Assembly: GCA_948567375.1 (NCBI GenBank)
Contig: OX419762.1
Location: 13,522,001-13,586,000 of the forward strand
Source of the DNA: Lunularia cruciata
Taxonomy: Eukaryota; Streptophyta; Marchantiopsida; Lunulariales; Lunulariaceae
Direction: 5' to 3'
Length of the DNA: 64,000 nucleotides
The notes beneath the pieces were generated by a model. It made no database searches and was not told the DNA's origin. It was given only the letters and a program-made list of their open reading frames with translations. Position 1 is the first letter of the stretch; each line of letters opens with the position of its first letter. Below are positions 44,798 through 54,983 of the stretch, one piece after another. Made by a program: the position numbers and the translations under genes.

Positions 44798-46500
44798 ACA
44801 AGCAATCTACACTATAGAAAGTATGTCTTGCTTCCATAACTATTTGTTAAATCCAAGATATCTTAGATGATTGTGGAGACTTCTCCTTAGGGTAACATTT
44901 GATCAATGTTTTTGCTGATTGCTATACTTGAGATTTGGCACAAAATACACAATGTTGGTAAAAGGGAAAGCTAGAGCAAAATACAAATGGATTTGGGAAC
45001 ATGATATGTGTTATTCAAAGGCCCTATCAAAATAAGCTTATAAGGTTGCTTTAGATCAAATTTTATGCTACTTCTTGAATAAAGAGGTTAGACCATTAAC
45101 CAATTACTCAATTAAGAAGTTTTTTTACTTGGAAAGGTTTCCAAAGAAGAGTATCGTAATACTCCCACACATTGTCAAAACTTTCTAATATCACAATAAC
45201 ATATTATAGTATTTGAGATGAGGCACGTAATGCTCACTCACTTTGCCAAAAATTTCTAGTGTCACAATGTCCTAGAAGAAATAATCTTGGCACTTACCCT
45301 ACACAAATTTGCAATGGCAAGCAAGTCAAGTGATTCTTTAGCTTGTCATACCCACCTCTCCTCTCTTGTGTTACCTAACCTTGTCACTATATCACAAGAA
45401 GAACTTTAGGGCTAGTGGCATCCAAGTTTTGGTGAGAAGTGAAGTATGCTTGCTTGTGTTGGATGCAATGAGACAATTGGAAGGTAGGCAGGGATTGGTG
45501 ACATTCTCTTGGAACCAATATAATTTAAGTACCAATTTAATCCATATAAGAAACTGATTGAGGTTTAGAGCTTAGAGGAAATCATTTGCTTGGTCCATCA
45601 TGGAGTGAAAATAGATATTTGTAGATGGTCAACAAGAACATTTTGAGGTCAAATCAGCATCAATGCAATAGTAATAATGCTCTACTCTCTCCTTACACAA
45701 TTGAATGTTTGTCTTGTGGCTAGGACATAATGCTAGACTGCACAAAATAGGAACATTGGATTTTGGCTTGGATGGAAGTGGATTTAGGCTTAGATGGAAT
45801 GACTTGAGTGCAAAAAACAATGGATTCTATCTTGAATGGAATGATTTTTGTAGTCAAGAGAAGAAAGGAAGCAATTGTAGTAGTTTGGAATAAGGAGTAT
45901 TATAGGTAGGGTTTTGTTTTCCTTGTTCAAGATTGTGGAGCTTGAACGCGCATTATGTGAACCGGTTGGAGAGTGATGAAGAAGAATCTTAAACACTTAA
46001 GATGAGAAGGTGCAAAGGCTAACGGACAGAGATCAAGGATGGAGCATACCTTAACCAATTTAAGTTAGGGAAGAAGGGGAAATCAATCAATCTTAATCAA
46101 TCTAAGGGGAGAAACTAGGGATTTGGGCAGATATGGTTCTTGTACCAAAGCATTTATGTTCCAAAGGGTTCTTGTACCAAAAGGTTCTTCTATCAAATAT
46201 TTCTTGTATTGGATGAGATCGAGCTTGCAAAATGGAGATTTCCTTTAGTAGCAACTAGGCCTTCTTCATTATTTTTTTATTTTTTTTACCATCAATTTTA
46301 TTCATATGTGTTGTTTGTTGTTAGGTGCTTTCATCTTTTGGGAGTTGGTTTTTTATTATAGGTTCTAGATGCTTACTTTTCTAGCCTTGTATGGGATTAT
46401 ATCTCTTGGGAGTTGGGAGATTCTTTAGTAGATTCTTTCATGATACCTTTACTTCTATTCTTTGGCACTAATAGCTTTTTGCACTGATAGCTAGAAGAAC
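44798..46500. other. Unclassified AT-rich sequence
   Basis: This stretch should be continuous with 15,636-16,069 before Element 1 inserted. I see no RT, integrase or LTR signature. The only longer frames are under 75 codons. It may include more of the copia relic or the 5' part of the non-LTR copy that follows. Confidence 0.35.
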
Positions 46501-46632
46501 TACCATAGGTGGCACTCCTTATCTAGCATCCCATACCCCTTATGTGCATCTAAGTGTAGACCTAGGCACCGCCTATTCTAGCACACTTCTATATGGGCTT
46601 AGGTTTCCCTTGATGGATCCAACTCCACTCCT

Positions 46633-47157
46633 TTGCCATATCCTCCATTGTCTCTCAATAAGGAACCTACTTTGGCCAATTCTCTTATGGAGGATCTTCC
46701 TTTGGTTGATTTTCCTATGGAGGATCTTCCACCAATTATCTCCTTTGAGCCTCCTCCTCCTTCCATGACCTTCTCTCCTTGCTTCCTAAATCCACCACCA
46801 CCCTCACCTGTTTTTGATCTCCCCCTCCTCCTACAATTCTTCCATACCTCTTACTACCACCAACCGCCATCCCTATTTCCATGCCCTTACTACCACCGTA
46901 CATCCCACCTCACCAGCAACTTATGCAGTCTGATTGCTCATTGGGGAGGGAGAGGGAAGGGGGGTTGGCTTGGCACAATATCAAGGGCAAGCTACATGCT
47001 TATGGATGAGAGCACATGCTTCTTTGTTGCTTACACCCCTAGACCCTCTTCATACTCTAGCCCTCTCACTATATGCCCCATCATACTTTTACTCTTGGCT
47101 CCACTCCTTGGATTCTCTTCATGCTCTACTCCTAAGCCTCCCTTGCATGCACACTAG
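46633..47157 (+). pseudogene. Proline-rich N-terminal region, copy 2
   Basis: This 174-codon open frame contains repeated M-E-D-L-P segments and proline runs (P-P-P-P-S; N-P-P-P-P-S-P-V). It lies about 700 bases upstream of the RT motifs on the same strand. Low-complexity N-terminal regions occur in many non-LTR proteins, but composition alone can yield such a frame, so its link to the element is tentative. Confidence 0.35.
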
Positions 47158-47744
47158 GCTCCCAATGCCCTTCAGCCATCTAGTGTGCTCCACTCTTTTT
47201 GTACCCCTACATGTCATCTTAGTAGATGATCAAGAGAGAGAGGTCTCTACTTGGACCCTACTAGCTCTCTTCTCTCAGTGGACTTTGCTTCTTCTTTCTC
47301 ATGGGAGGTGCATCAAGACATTGCAAGATTGTGTTTCAAATTAATTGGTTTCTATGAGGAGATTGACCTATTGTATACAAGGAGTACACCATTCAAGCAC
47401 AAGTGGTAGCCAAACAATCATAAAGTCCCCATATCCTCATGCTTCACCTCCAAAGCATCATCATTTATATCATTCTTTGATATTAGGACAGGTAAGGGAG
47501 TATTGGCAAGCAATCCAAGCACTCTCACCCTTTAGACCAAATATCTTTTCCATTGATACTCAGGTTTACAAGATCTCCCATCAATCAACCATATATTATC
47601 TTCCTTCTTTTGTCCATGATAACCATCCAAATGAAGAATTACAATTTACAAGTCCTTCTTTGTCCATGCTCTACTCCACTCTCCATGTTTCTTGGCATAT
47701 GGTCCTTCAAGACTAGTACTTGAGCATTTGGGATTGTCTCTCCC

Positions 47745-48560
47745 TTGATTTGCCAAACTCAAGTTTCCTCTTCTTCTCTTTGCTTTCTACTAGCATCTTG
47801 CCTTGGGTTTGGTATCTTTGAGTACTACTCATTTGTGTGGAGTATCTCATCTCCTTGCTTTATCCAAGGACACATTTGGTATGCACTCCATAGCCATAAG
47901 GGATATCTTCTTGCATTTAGTGTCATGTGGCATTTTTACATTTTTACTACTCCCTTTCATCTTTCTTGTCCTCTCATCAATACGCAATAGCCAAGCCAAG
48001 TGATTGTGTGATAGTTATTATGAGCACTAGAGCTTAATTAGATCTCCATCTGGATTGGGTGGTTGTCCAAGTGGATGTCTCAAATACCTTCAATACCATT
48101 GCTTTTTCCAACATTATTTCAAGCTCTTTGGTTTATAGTGAAGTAGATCACTTCCTTGATTCCTTTAATGCATATTTTCCATAGTGAGAAATGGTATTGA
48201 GACACAATCTTTTTATAACCATTGTACTACTACAAGAGAGTTCACTCACTTAGCACCTTATCTGCCAGAGCTCACTATATAGCTTTACGTGAGATAGCGG
48301 CCACCTTTCCCACATGTTTTTTTCCATCCATATCAAATGATACCCACATCTTGGGCCCCTTGGAGGATGTAGTCCAAGCAGTGCAAAATTTCTAACTTAG
48401 GCTTTAGGCCTTGGGTTTACGAGTTTAAACTTGTAAATACATGGTTAGGAGCCTACATAGAATCCTCACTCTCGTTGACTTCCTATCAAGATTCTAGTTC
48501 CTAGTATGAGGTTTGAGAGTATTGGGCTCTCCTCTTGGACCTAGGGAATTTTTAGCTCTC
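47745..48560 (+). pseudogene. Reverse transcriptase remnant, copy 2
   Basis: A frame near 47.85-47.93 kb reads H-L-L-A-L-S-K followed by S-I-A-I-R-D-I-F-L-H-L-V-S, equivalent to the R-P-I-A-I-G block of copy 1. At 48,336-48,344 the active-site position reads N-D-T before H-I-L-G-P, so the first catalytic Asp is lost. A-L-G-L follows near 48.41 kb. Stops separate the blocks. Confidence 0.6.
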
Positions 48561-48613
48561 ATATCTCAGATACATTGACTCAAGTTAGTTCCCATACCCA
48601 CCTTCTTTCCTGA

Positions 48614-48967
48614 TTGGAGTACACACAAGTTGCATACTCTCTTCTTTTGCAATGTTCTGTGCCAAGAGTATCCTATTTGGCACATACATATCCTCCCTCA
48701 CTTGGTCTCTTACAACATCTAGGGTCCTTTAATAATCACATACACCATACTTTCTCCACACTCTTAGGGCCTTATATTCTCCCACAATTATCAAATAATT
48801 GGCGTCAATTGCAAATAGCTCTTCCCATAACCATGGGGAGGATGTGGTATCACATTACAAGAGGCTATTGCACTAGTAGCTTACCTAGGAGCTTAGGCCC
48901 TAGTGGCTCCCTTTTGGTAGATAGGATTTTATACAAGGGGCATTTTTATTATCTCTTATCATGGTAG
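48614..48967 (+). pseudogene. RT thumb/linker remnant, copy 2
   Basis: This 117-codon open frame contains L-A-H-T-Y-P-P-S, then W-R-Q-L-Q-I-A-L-P-I-T-M-G-R-M near 48.81 kb. The latter resembles the W-x-x-x-x-L-P-x-x-x-G-G-(M/L)-G block found after the RT domain in several non-LTR lineages. Copy 1 keeps the first half at 9.13-9.28 kb. Confidence 0.5.
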
Positions 48968-49178
48968 TTGACTCACATATCCATGCTTTCTAGATATCTC
49001 TTGAGTGGGCTCATGATTATTGCCATGACCAACACATACAACACTTTCTTTGGTTTGTGTACTTTGTTTCCCTAGACTCTAGGAAGATTCAAGCAAATCT
49101 CAATGAGCATATGCACACTCACACCCTTTCTAGCATCCGCACTAACTAGCCTTTACTTGATAGAGCTAGGATCCTCTC

Positions 49179-49640
49179 TTGCGGTGGGAAGGAGCACCAA
49201 AGCTTGGCTTCACTCTTCCTCTAATTGATGAATTTTGGTTCATATTAGAGGAGTTCACCACGGCTCTTCAACTTTGGCTAGGTCTACAACATCTAGCACT
49301 CTTGGACATACCGGACCGATGCTTGTGTGGTTCTACATTTGATGTTGAGGGCATCCACATCTTATGATGTGCCATGGGAAGAGAACCTACTGAAATCCAT
49401 GATGTTATTAGAGATATGGTGAACTAAATCCTACGGTCTACTTGCTCGTAGGTTCAGATTGAGCAATGGATGGTCCTACCAAGCTCACTGCACCAAAAGG
49501 CATAGACAAATATTGTCACTTTTAAGGATGGCCAACGTAAGTTGTATGATGTAGTGGTGGCAAACCCACAACGGCACTCCCCTCATAATTTACCTTTGGA
49601 GGATCTCTACCACACGTTCAATTATAGATTCCGATATTGC
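49179..49640 (+). pseudogene. C-terminal CxC-H-C finger and nuclease-like region, copy 2
   Basis: After an E-E-F-T-T-A-L segment the frame reads D-R-C-L-C-G near 49,320, then G-I-H-I-L, a TGA, then C-A-M-G-R-E-P-T-E-I-H-D-V-I-R-D, giving Cys-x-Cys, His and Cys in finger spacing. A V-Q-I-E-Q segment and D-G-Q-x-K-L-Y-D-V-V-V-A-N-P near 49.54 kb follow. A finger after RT followed by such a segment resembles restriction-like-endonuclease non-LTR elements. Four stops interrupt the region. Confidence 0.5.
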
Positions 49641-50036
49641 TCTTTTTACAGATTTCTTGCATAGGTTACTCTACACATCGTCAGCATAGGGCTTAGTTCT
49701 CTAGCCATAGTTATCTAACATTTTTGCCCCTTTTCCTAAAGTTTTCAGCTCTTCGTTCTTCATTCTCATTTGCACTTTTTGGTGCACTTGTATTCTTTTC
49801 TCCTATTCCTTGTGAAAGCCCTGTTGGCCTTTCACATCTTGCTCCCATCAACAAAGGACCCTTGCTCTCTATTGTTTTGAAACCATGTATAAATTGCCAT
49901 GGACAAGGATTCACTCTAAGAAAGAGCGAAGCAATTAGGTAAGGATGTAAACAAAAGAATGAGATAGGATGCTTGCCTAAATAGAAAGGAAAAAGTAATC
50001 TTATGCTAACCTTTTAACTAATTGTATTGACAGTAC

Positions 50037-50195
50037 CTTATTACTCTAACAACTCTAGCAAATATCCATAATTGATCTACTCAAGCTTGGAGATCCATAA
50101 ACCAACTCGACTCTAAATACATAACTACCTTAACAACTCCTGTAAATATCTAGCCTTGGTCTACTCAAGCTTGGGGATCTATAAACCTCACTCTA
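50037..50195 (+). repeat. Tandem duplication in the 3' tail of copy 2
   Basis: ACTCTAACAACTCTAGCAAATAT ... CTACTCAAGCTTGGAGATCCATAAACC is repeated as ACCTTAACAACTCCTGTAAATAT ... CTACTCAAGCTTGGGGATCTATAAACC, about 105 bp on. Copy 1 has one diverged version near 10.75-10.80 kb. Tandem 3' tails instead of poly(A) are known in some non-LTR lineages. Confidence 0.7.
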
Positions 50196-53189
50196 TATTC
50201 AGTGGATGTTGGACAGAATGATGATTTGGAGGATATTAGCAGTGGATTGAAACTTGATATGTATGTAAAGTGTTGAACTCTGAAGAATTTTCAAGGTCTT
50301 CAATTACACCCATATATCATCCTGTTATGGATCCTCCTGCACCAAGCGAAAATACAAAACGTCACCCTACTGGCATTTGGTTCAGAGTTTACCGAGTAAT
50401 TATTTATCAGGGATTTGGTTACCTTACACTGATCTATATCACACACCGGTCTGTTTTCTTCGTCTTGTCGATATTGACGCTCCATCTAGCGGGAAATCGT
50501 TGATACTTTTGGAGAGACTGATCTTCATTCAGTATCATGGAGATCGACACAACCATGTGAGATATATCCTTGGATTTCTGTAAGGGAATACAGTGGTCGA
50601 GGTTATTTCTTAGTTTCCACTGGTTGGTGAACAATGCTGAGTGGGTTCTCATGGTTCCCAAATAAGTATCTTTCCGCTGTAACCACTTTATGTAAAAAGG
50701 ACAGGGGAAGTGTCAATCGATAATGTGCTTACAACCATGGAGAATTAGTGAAAGAAAACAAAAACAAAAATGAACTGAAAAAGGAAGTGCAAGGAAGGGC
50801 CAATTTGCACGCCTTTAGCAATGGAGGAGGAACAAAACAAAACAAGACTGCTGTATTTGCGAAACTGGTTGACTTTGACTATGTTAATAGATCAGTTTAG
50901 TTTGCTTGACGCTGGATTTTGGAGCAGTGTCCGGAGGATGGTGTAAACCATGGTAGGGTCCGCAGATCTGATGATGGAGAGTTGATTACAACGGCATAAG
51001 TTGTCCACCTGAATTCAGTGCATCAGAAGGTTTAGGTGGAAGAAATGGCAAAAAGCTCCGTTTGGATGGGCCTGGTGTTGAAAGAAATCGAGATTGATTG
51101 TGAATGGATTCAGGAGGGACACTGTCTGCAATTTCATTGACCTCAATGGCTTAATTGCATGCCGGTCAGCTAAAGTAAAGGCGAATAGGGCCAAAATGAA
51201 AAAGACGTCATGTGCACACCCTTTGTTTGGCTGTGCATTGCCGTCCTCTCTTGCGAGAAGGTATACAATGAGAAAAGTTATCATGCTCATCGGATAGAAG
51301 ATCAGAAGAGATCACAGGAGTCAGGATTTGGTGCATTCGTTCGGGGGGAGAGTGATCTCGTCTACAGTGAAGAGTCTCTTTGGGGACTATATTGCTTCAA
51401 GAAGATAGAGACCATGAGGAAGATGCAAATGTGAGTGGCGATTTTTGTTGTCTTGTCAGAACTGGGCTGCAATGCAGCACTTTCGGCTGATTGCATAGTT
51501 GTTTGGGTTGCCAGGAAATAAAATAAAATAAAACAACTTTGTTCTGGTTGCAAACAGGATCCCCTGATTCGACATCTAAAAGGAATTGTGATTTGGCTCG
51601 TCCTGTATGAGAAGATTGCAAGTGATGGTGGAAAAACTTTTTACTCACCGGGGGAAGAGTGATATGGCGATTAAGCACATCGCTGTTTCATATGACCCCT
51701 ATTATAATGATGCAGGACCAATCGAGCTTCCGTAGGAGGCTGCATTTAGAGAAGGAAGAAATGACCTGCCACGGCAGGTCACAGTCGATAAGTTTATGTC
51801 GGGGAAAGATGCAGGCAGAGAAAACAAAGTAATTCATACACCTCTCAATTCCGTTACTCCAACAGGAGCCGGATCAAGCGCCGGTTCATGATTTCTTAGG
51901 GAGCATTAACTGAATGAAGGGTAGGGGGCTTTTGACAAGAAAGAGCCCGGTCCCAGGGCAGTGGCTGCAGCACCATCGCACAGAGCCCTACGGGCTACTT
52001 CTCGTGCACTCACTCGATCGCATCTTGGGCCCAGTTCCTGCAAAGCCACCACGCCATAGACATTTGTATATCGAAGTTTGGTTGTACATGTTATGAGAGG
52101 AGCATTTTCTTAGCTTCTGAAGTCTGGTACCCGTCCTTTGTGATGACCCGTACCTGGGTCTTGTCTCGTCTCTCTCTTCTCTCTCACTTTCAGATCAGGC
52201 ACTCGCAGGCCAAGCCTGGTGATGGAGCATCAGCGCGCCGCCGGCTCTCCATGCTAGAGCACCAGCCAGCCCGAGGCTCACTTCTGCTGGGCACTCACGC
52301 ACGGGCAGGGGGAGTCGGGCCCGCCGGTAAGGTGTCTACACTCACACATACGGCGGAGCATAGGGTAGAGTAGCATTTGGCACGGCCCCCCATACGAGTG
52401 CTTCCCTGTCGTTGCTCTCTGTTTCATTTCATGAGTGGATTACACAGTGCTGCCAAAGTGGGTATCTCTAATCCCAAATGACCGGGTCTGACGGAGTGTG
52501 CGTTTCTCTTTGTCAAGGAATGCAGCGGGGAAACTCTCCATCTACCGTCCCTACACTTCTCCAAGTTCCTCTTCTAAACCTCGCTTTCTCTCTTCGCGAT
52601 GCTTTTCCGCAATCCACGGACATTCTTCCTCTGGCTCCAACCTTTATGCTCGTGGCAGAAATAAAACTCGACTTACGGATTATTGATGCTTCGCTCCACT
52701 CTCCTCCAACTGTAGACGAGGACAACAAAGCAGCGAAGACCACCAGCGGACCGCTTGGAGCCTTAGCATTCGGCCTTCTTATGTCATGCTATGCGTGCTT
52801 GCGTGATTGTCAGGCAGGTACAGTAAGTCATGTCACACACTGGTACAACGACACCACAACTGGTAGTCTACTTGACGACTACGACACGGACGTAGGCACT
52901 CGTACAAGTCCAAAACACACCAGCAGTAGCAGAAGATCATAACACCAGAGATGAGAGAAGGAATTGCAGCAGGGACGAACGGACGATGAGGGAAAAGCAA
53001 CCGATTAGGATATGATACAGCTCCTCTTTTCTGTTGTTTTCCTCCCTTGTTGTTGTACACGGTCTACATACATACCTTTCTTTCCATCTCCTTTTTGTTG
53101 CTTCTGCAATCTCCATTAACGCGCGCGCATCAATTTGGCTCTTGCCTTCTCGTCGATCGAGACGAACACACTCACTCACCCCTCCACCT

Positions 53190-53256
53190 ACTCTGGCTCT
53201 TCCTCCGTCCCTTCCCTTCCTTTCCTTTCCTTCCTTCCTTTCCTTCCCTTTCCTAT
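53190..53256 (+). repeat. Pyrimidine-rich tract
   Basis: About 65 bases are almost entirely C and T (CCTTCC and TTTCC runs), ending at an ATG near 53,255. Such CT tracts are common just upstream of, or within, plant 5' untranslated regions, but they also occur without genes. Confidence 0.7.
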
Positions 53257-53272
53257 GGCACGGCGCGGCGCT

Positions 53273-53543
53273 GTTCCTCCGATTTTACCACGCTTTCACT
53301 GCTTGGCAATGGCACAGTTCGAAGACGTCCGGTAAGTAGCGAATCTCGGACCGGCATATTTTCGACATTACCAATCACTGAGAAACTTTCAGGCAGGTGG
53401 TGGTTAGAAGTCATTCACGGGAGATGTACATCGGATCTGAATGGGAGTTTCTCTGAGCAGTTCCTCTGATTTGATCATATACCCCACCTGCGCTCTCATG
53501 GAGTGTCGCCGGTTACCCATGGCGGGTTCCTCCGATTTTACCA
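53273..53543 (+). repeat. Dispersed 18-bp motif, three copies
   Basis: GTTCCTCCGATTTTACCA occurs exactly at 53,273-53,290 and 53,526-53,543, with a variant at 53,460-53,477. The surrounding sequence differs, so it is a short dispersed motif, not a tandem array. Confidence 0.8.
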
Positions 53544-54684
53544 TCCCCTCGGGAGGCCGCGCCTCTCACTTGCCTGGCTGGCTGGCTTGCTGGCTGCCCG
53601 ACCTCTCTCGATTATTGCCCGCCTTTATTACCCGTTAACTCGCCTGCCTGTCTTTTACCCAGATTAACCACGTGCCCTCCTTATCCGCCAGTCTCGGACT
53701 GCTGGCTATCTCTTTCTTGTCTCCACGCATGGCATGCGACTGTCTGACGCCTGGGGGGATCCCTGGCAGGTTCGGGTTTGTCAAATGATGGGCATTGTCT
53801 CGGCGGGCGAAATCTAACCCTCACGAGCCGTTGATCGGCGGGGCTCGGCATCATGGGGACCATGTCTAAGGGAATCACGGGTCGGCTGGAATCATCACGC
53901 TATACAGCTCGGGTCGGTCAAACTGATGCGGCTTGTCTCTAGCTGTCACCAACATTCCGCTTCGGACTGGCCCGGTTTCACGGGCGGGCAACGCGAACGA
54001 CTGACTTGTACTGCTCCACCTAGGTTCGTTATCCCCCTCACGGGCCAGAGGTCCATTCCTGTCTGTCAGTCCCGTCTACAAGACCTCACGGGGAGATTCA
54101 CCACCCAGCCATTATTACTTTTACCCGACAACGGATGACTGACGTCGATTTGATTATCTGACGCTTTGCATGCGCAGATGTTGTTTGACTACTTCCCTCG
54201 CTCCTTTGCCCCGGACTTTTTACCGTACTTACTGCACAGATCGGACTAGTAATCCCGGCCTCGGCTCGGTCCAGGCCGTTCTCCTCAAGAGTCAGGAACC
54301 TTCCCCTCTTTCCTCAATGAAGATCCGACGAAGAAAGAATACATGACCGCGGTCGGATGTAGCGCTTTGATTCCGCGCATGTGATCTCCTCGGACATATT
54401 TCCGCGCGAACACACAGTTAACCTATTTTAAGTAGAATCAGGCCTGATTTAATCTCATCCGTTCATCGACATCCATTTACCACACAAACTAACTACAGTT
54501 AAAGTTGAATATGAAATACGTTAGCTCTGATTCTGCGCGGAGTCCACCGTTCCTCGAAGGCAAGGATTCCAAGGAAAACCGTAAAAGTCGCGACTATAAA
54601 GGCAACTGCTGGACCTTTACTTGTCCCTCCTTGAACAAAGAGAGTCCACCATGTCAGTCCTCTCAATCCGCATTATTCGAGTAC

Positions 54685-54708
54685 TACTACGTAGCGTTCT
54701 ACGTAGTA
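54685..54708. repeat. 10-bp perfect inverted repeat
   Basis: TACTACGTAG (54,685-54,694) and CTACGTAGTA (54,699-54,708) are separated by CGTT. Each arm contains the TACGTA palindrome, a possible bZIP core, but no gene is assigned nearby. Confidence 0.75.
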
Positions 54709-54951
54709 CTAATGTTCTACTTTACTCGTCTCTGTTTGTTTGTGCTCAGATAATGATTTCCAGCTTCTCTCGGTTTCTTCCTTTCCCCTTGTTGACTTAT
54801 TCCACTTGCGGCTTTGTTTCTTCTCAAAAATGCCTATTATTTGATAATTATTGGATACAAATTCCTTCCACTACTGTTCGGCTCACTAATAGTCGAAAGT
54901 CAACATTATACCATTATCGAGAGGAAGGTTGGCCCACTATCAATGCTTTCA

Positions 54952-54983
54952 GGGGAAGGGGAGGGGAAGGGGAGGGGCAGGGG
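54952..54983 (+). other. Potential G-quadruplex, six GGGG runs
   Basis: GGGG runs lie at 54,952, 54,958, 54,963, 54,969, 54,974 and 54,980, separated by one- or two-base loops (AA, A, AA, A, CA). Four runs with loops this short are enough for a stable quadruplex, and this site has six. Confidence 0.85.

Larger units (their letters stand above)
46500..50200 (+). mobile_element. Decayed non-LTR retroelement, copy 2 (longer)
   Basis: It shares with copy 1 the RT, finger and tail blocks in the same order from about 47.66 kb, and extends further 5' (46.5-47.6 kb) into a proline-rich frame that copy 1 lacks. The 3' tail ends near 50.2 kb with two copies of a unit of about 105 bp. No LTRs, primer site or integrase were seen. 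The exact ends are uncertain. Confidence 0.65.

Noticed and set aside
52478..52942. 154-codon open frame as a host gene
   Set aside because: It has no recognisable domain, its composition follows the local GC-rich DNA, and other frames of similar length overlap it.
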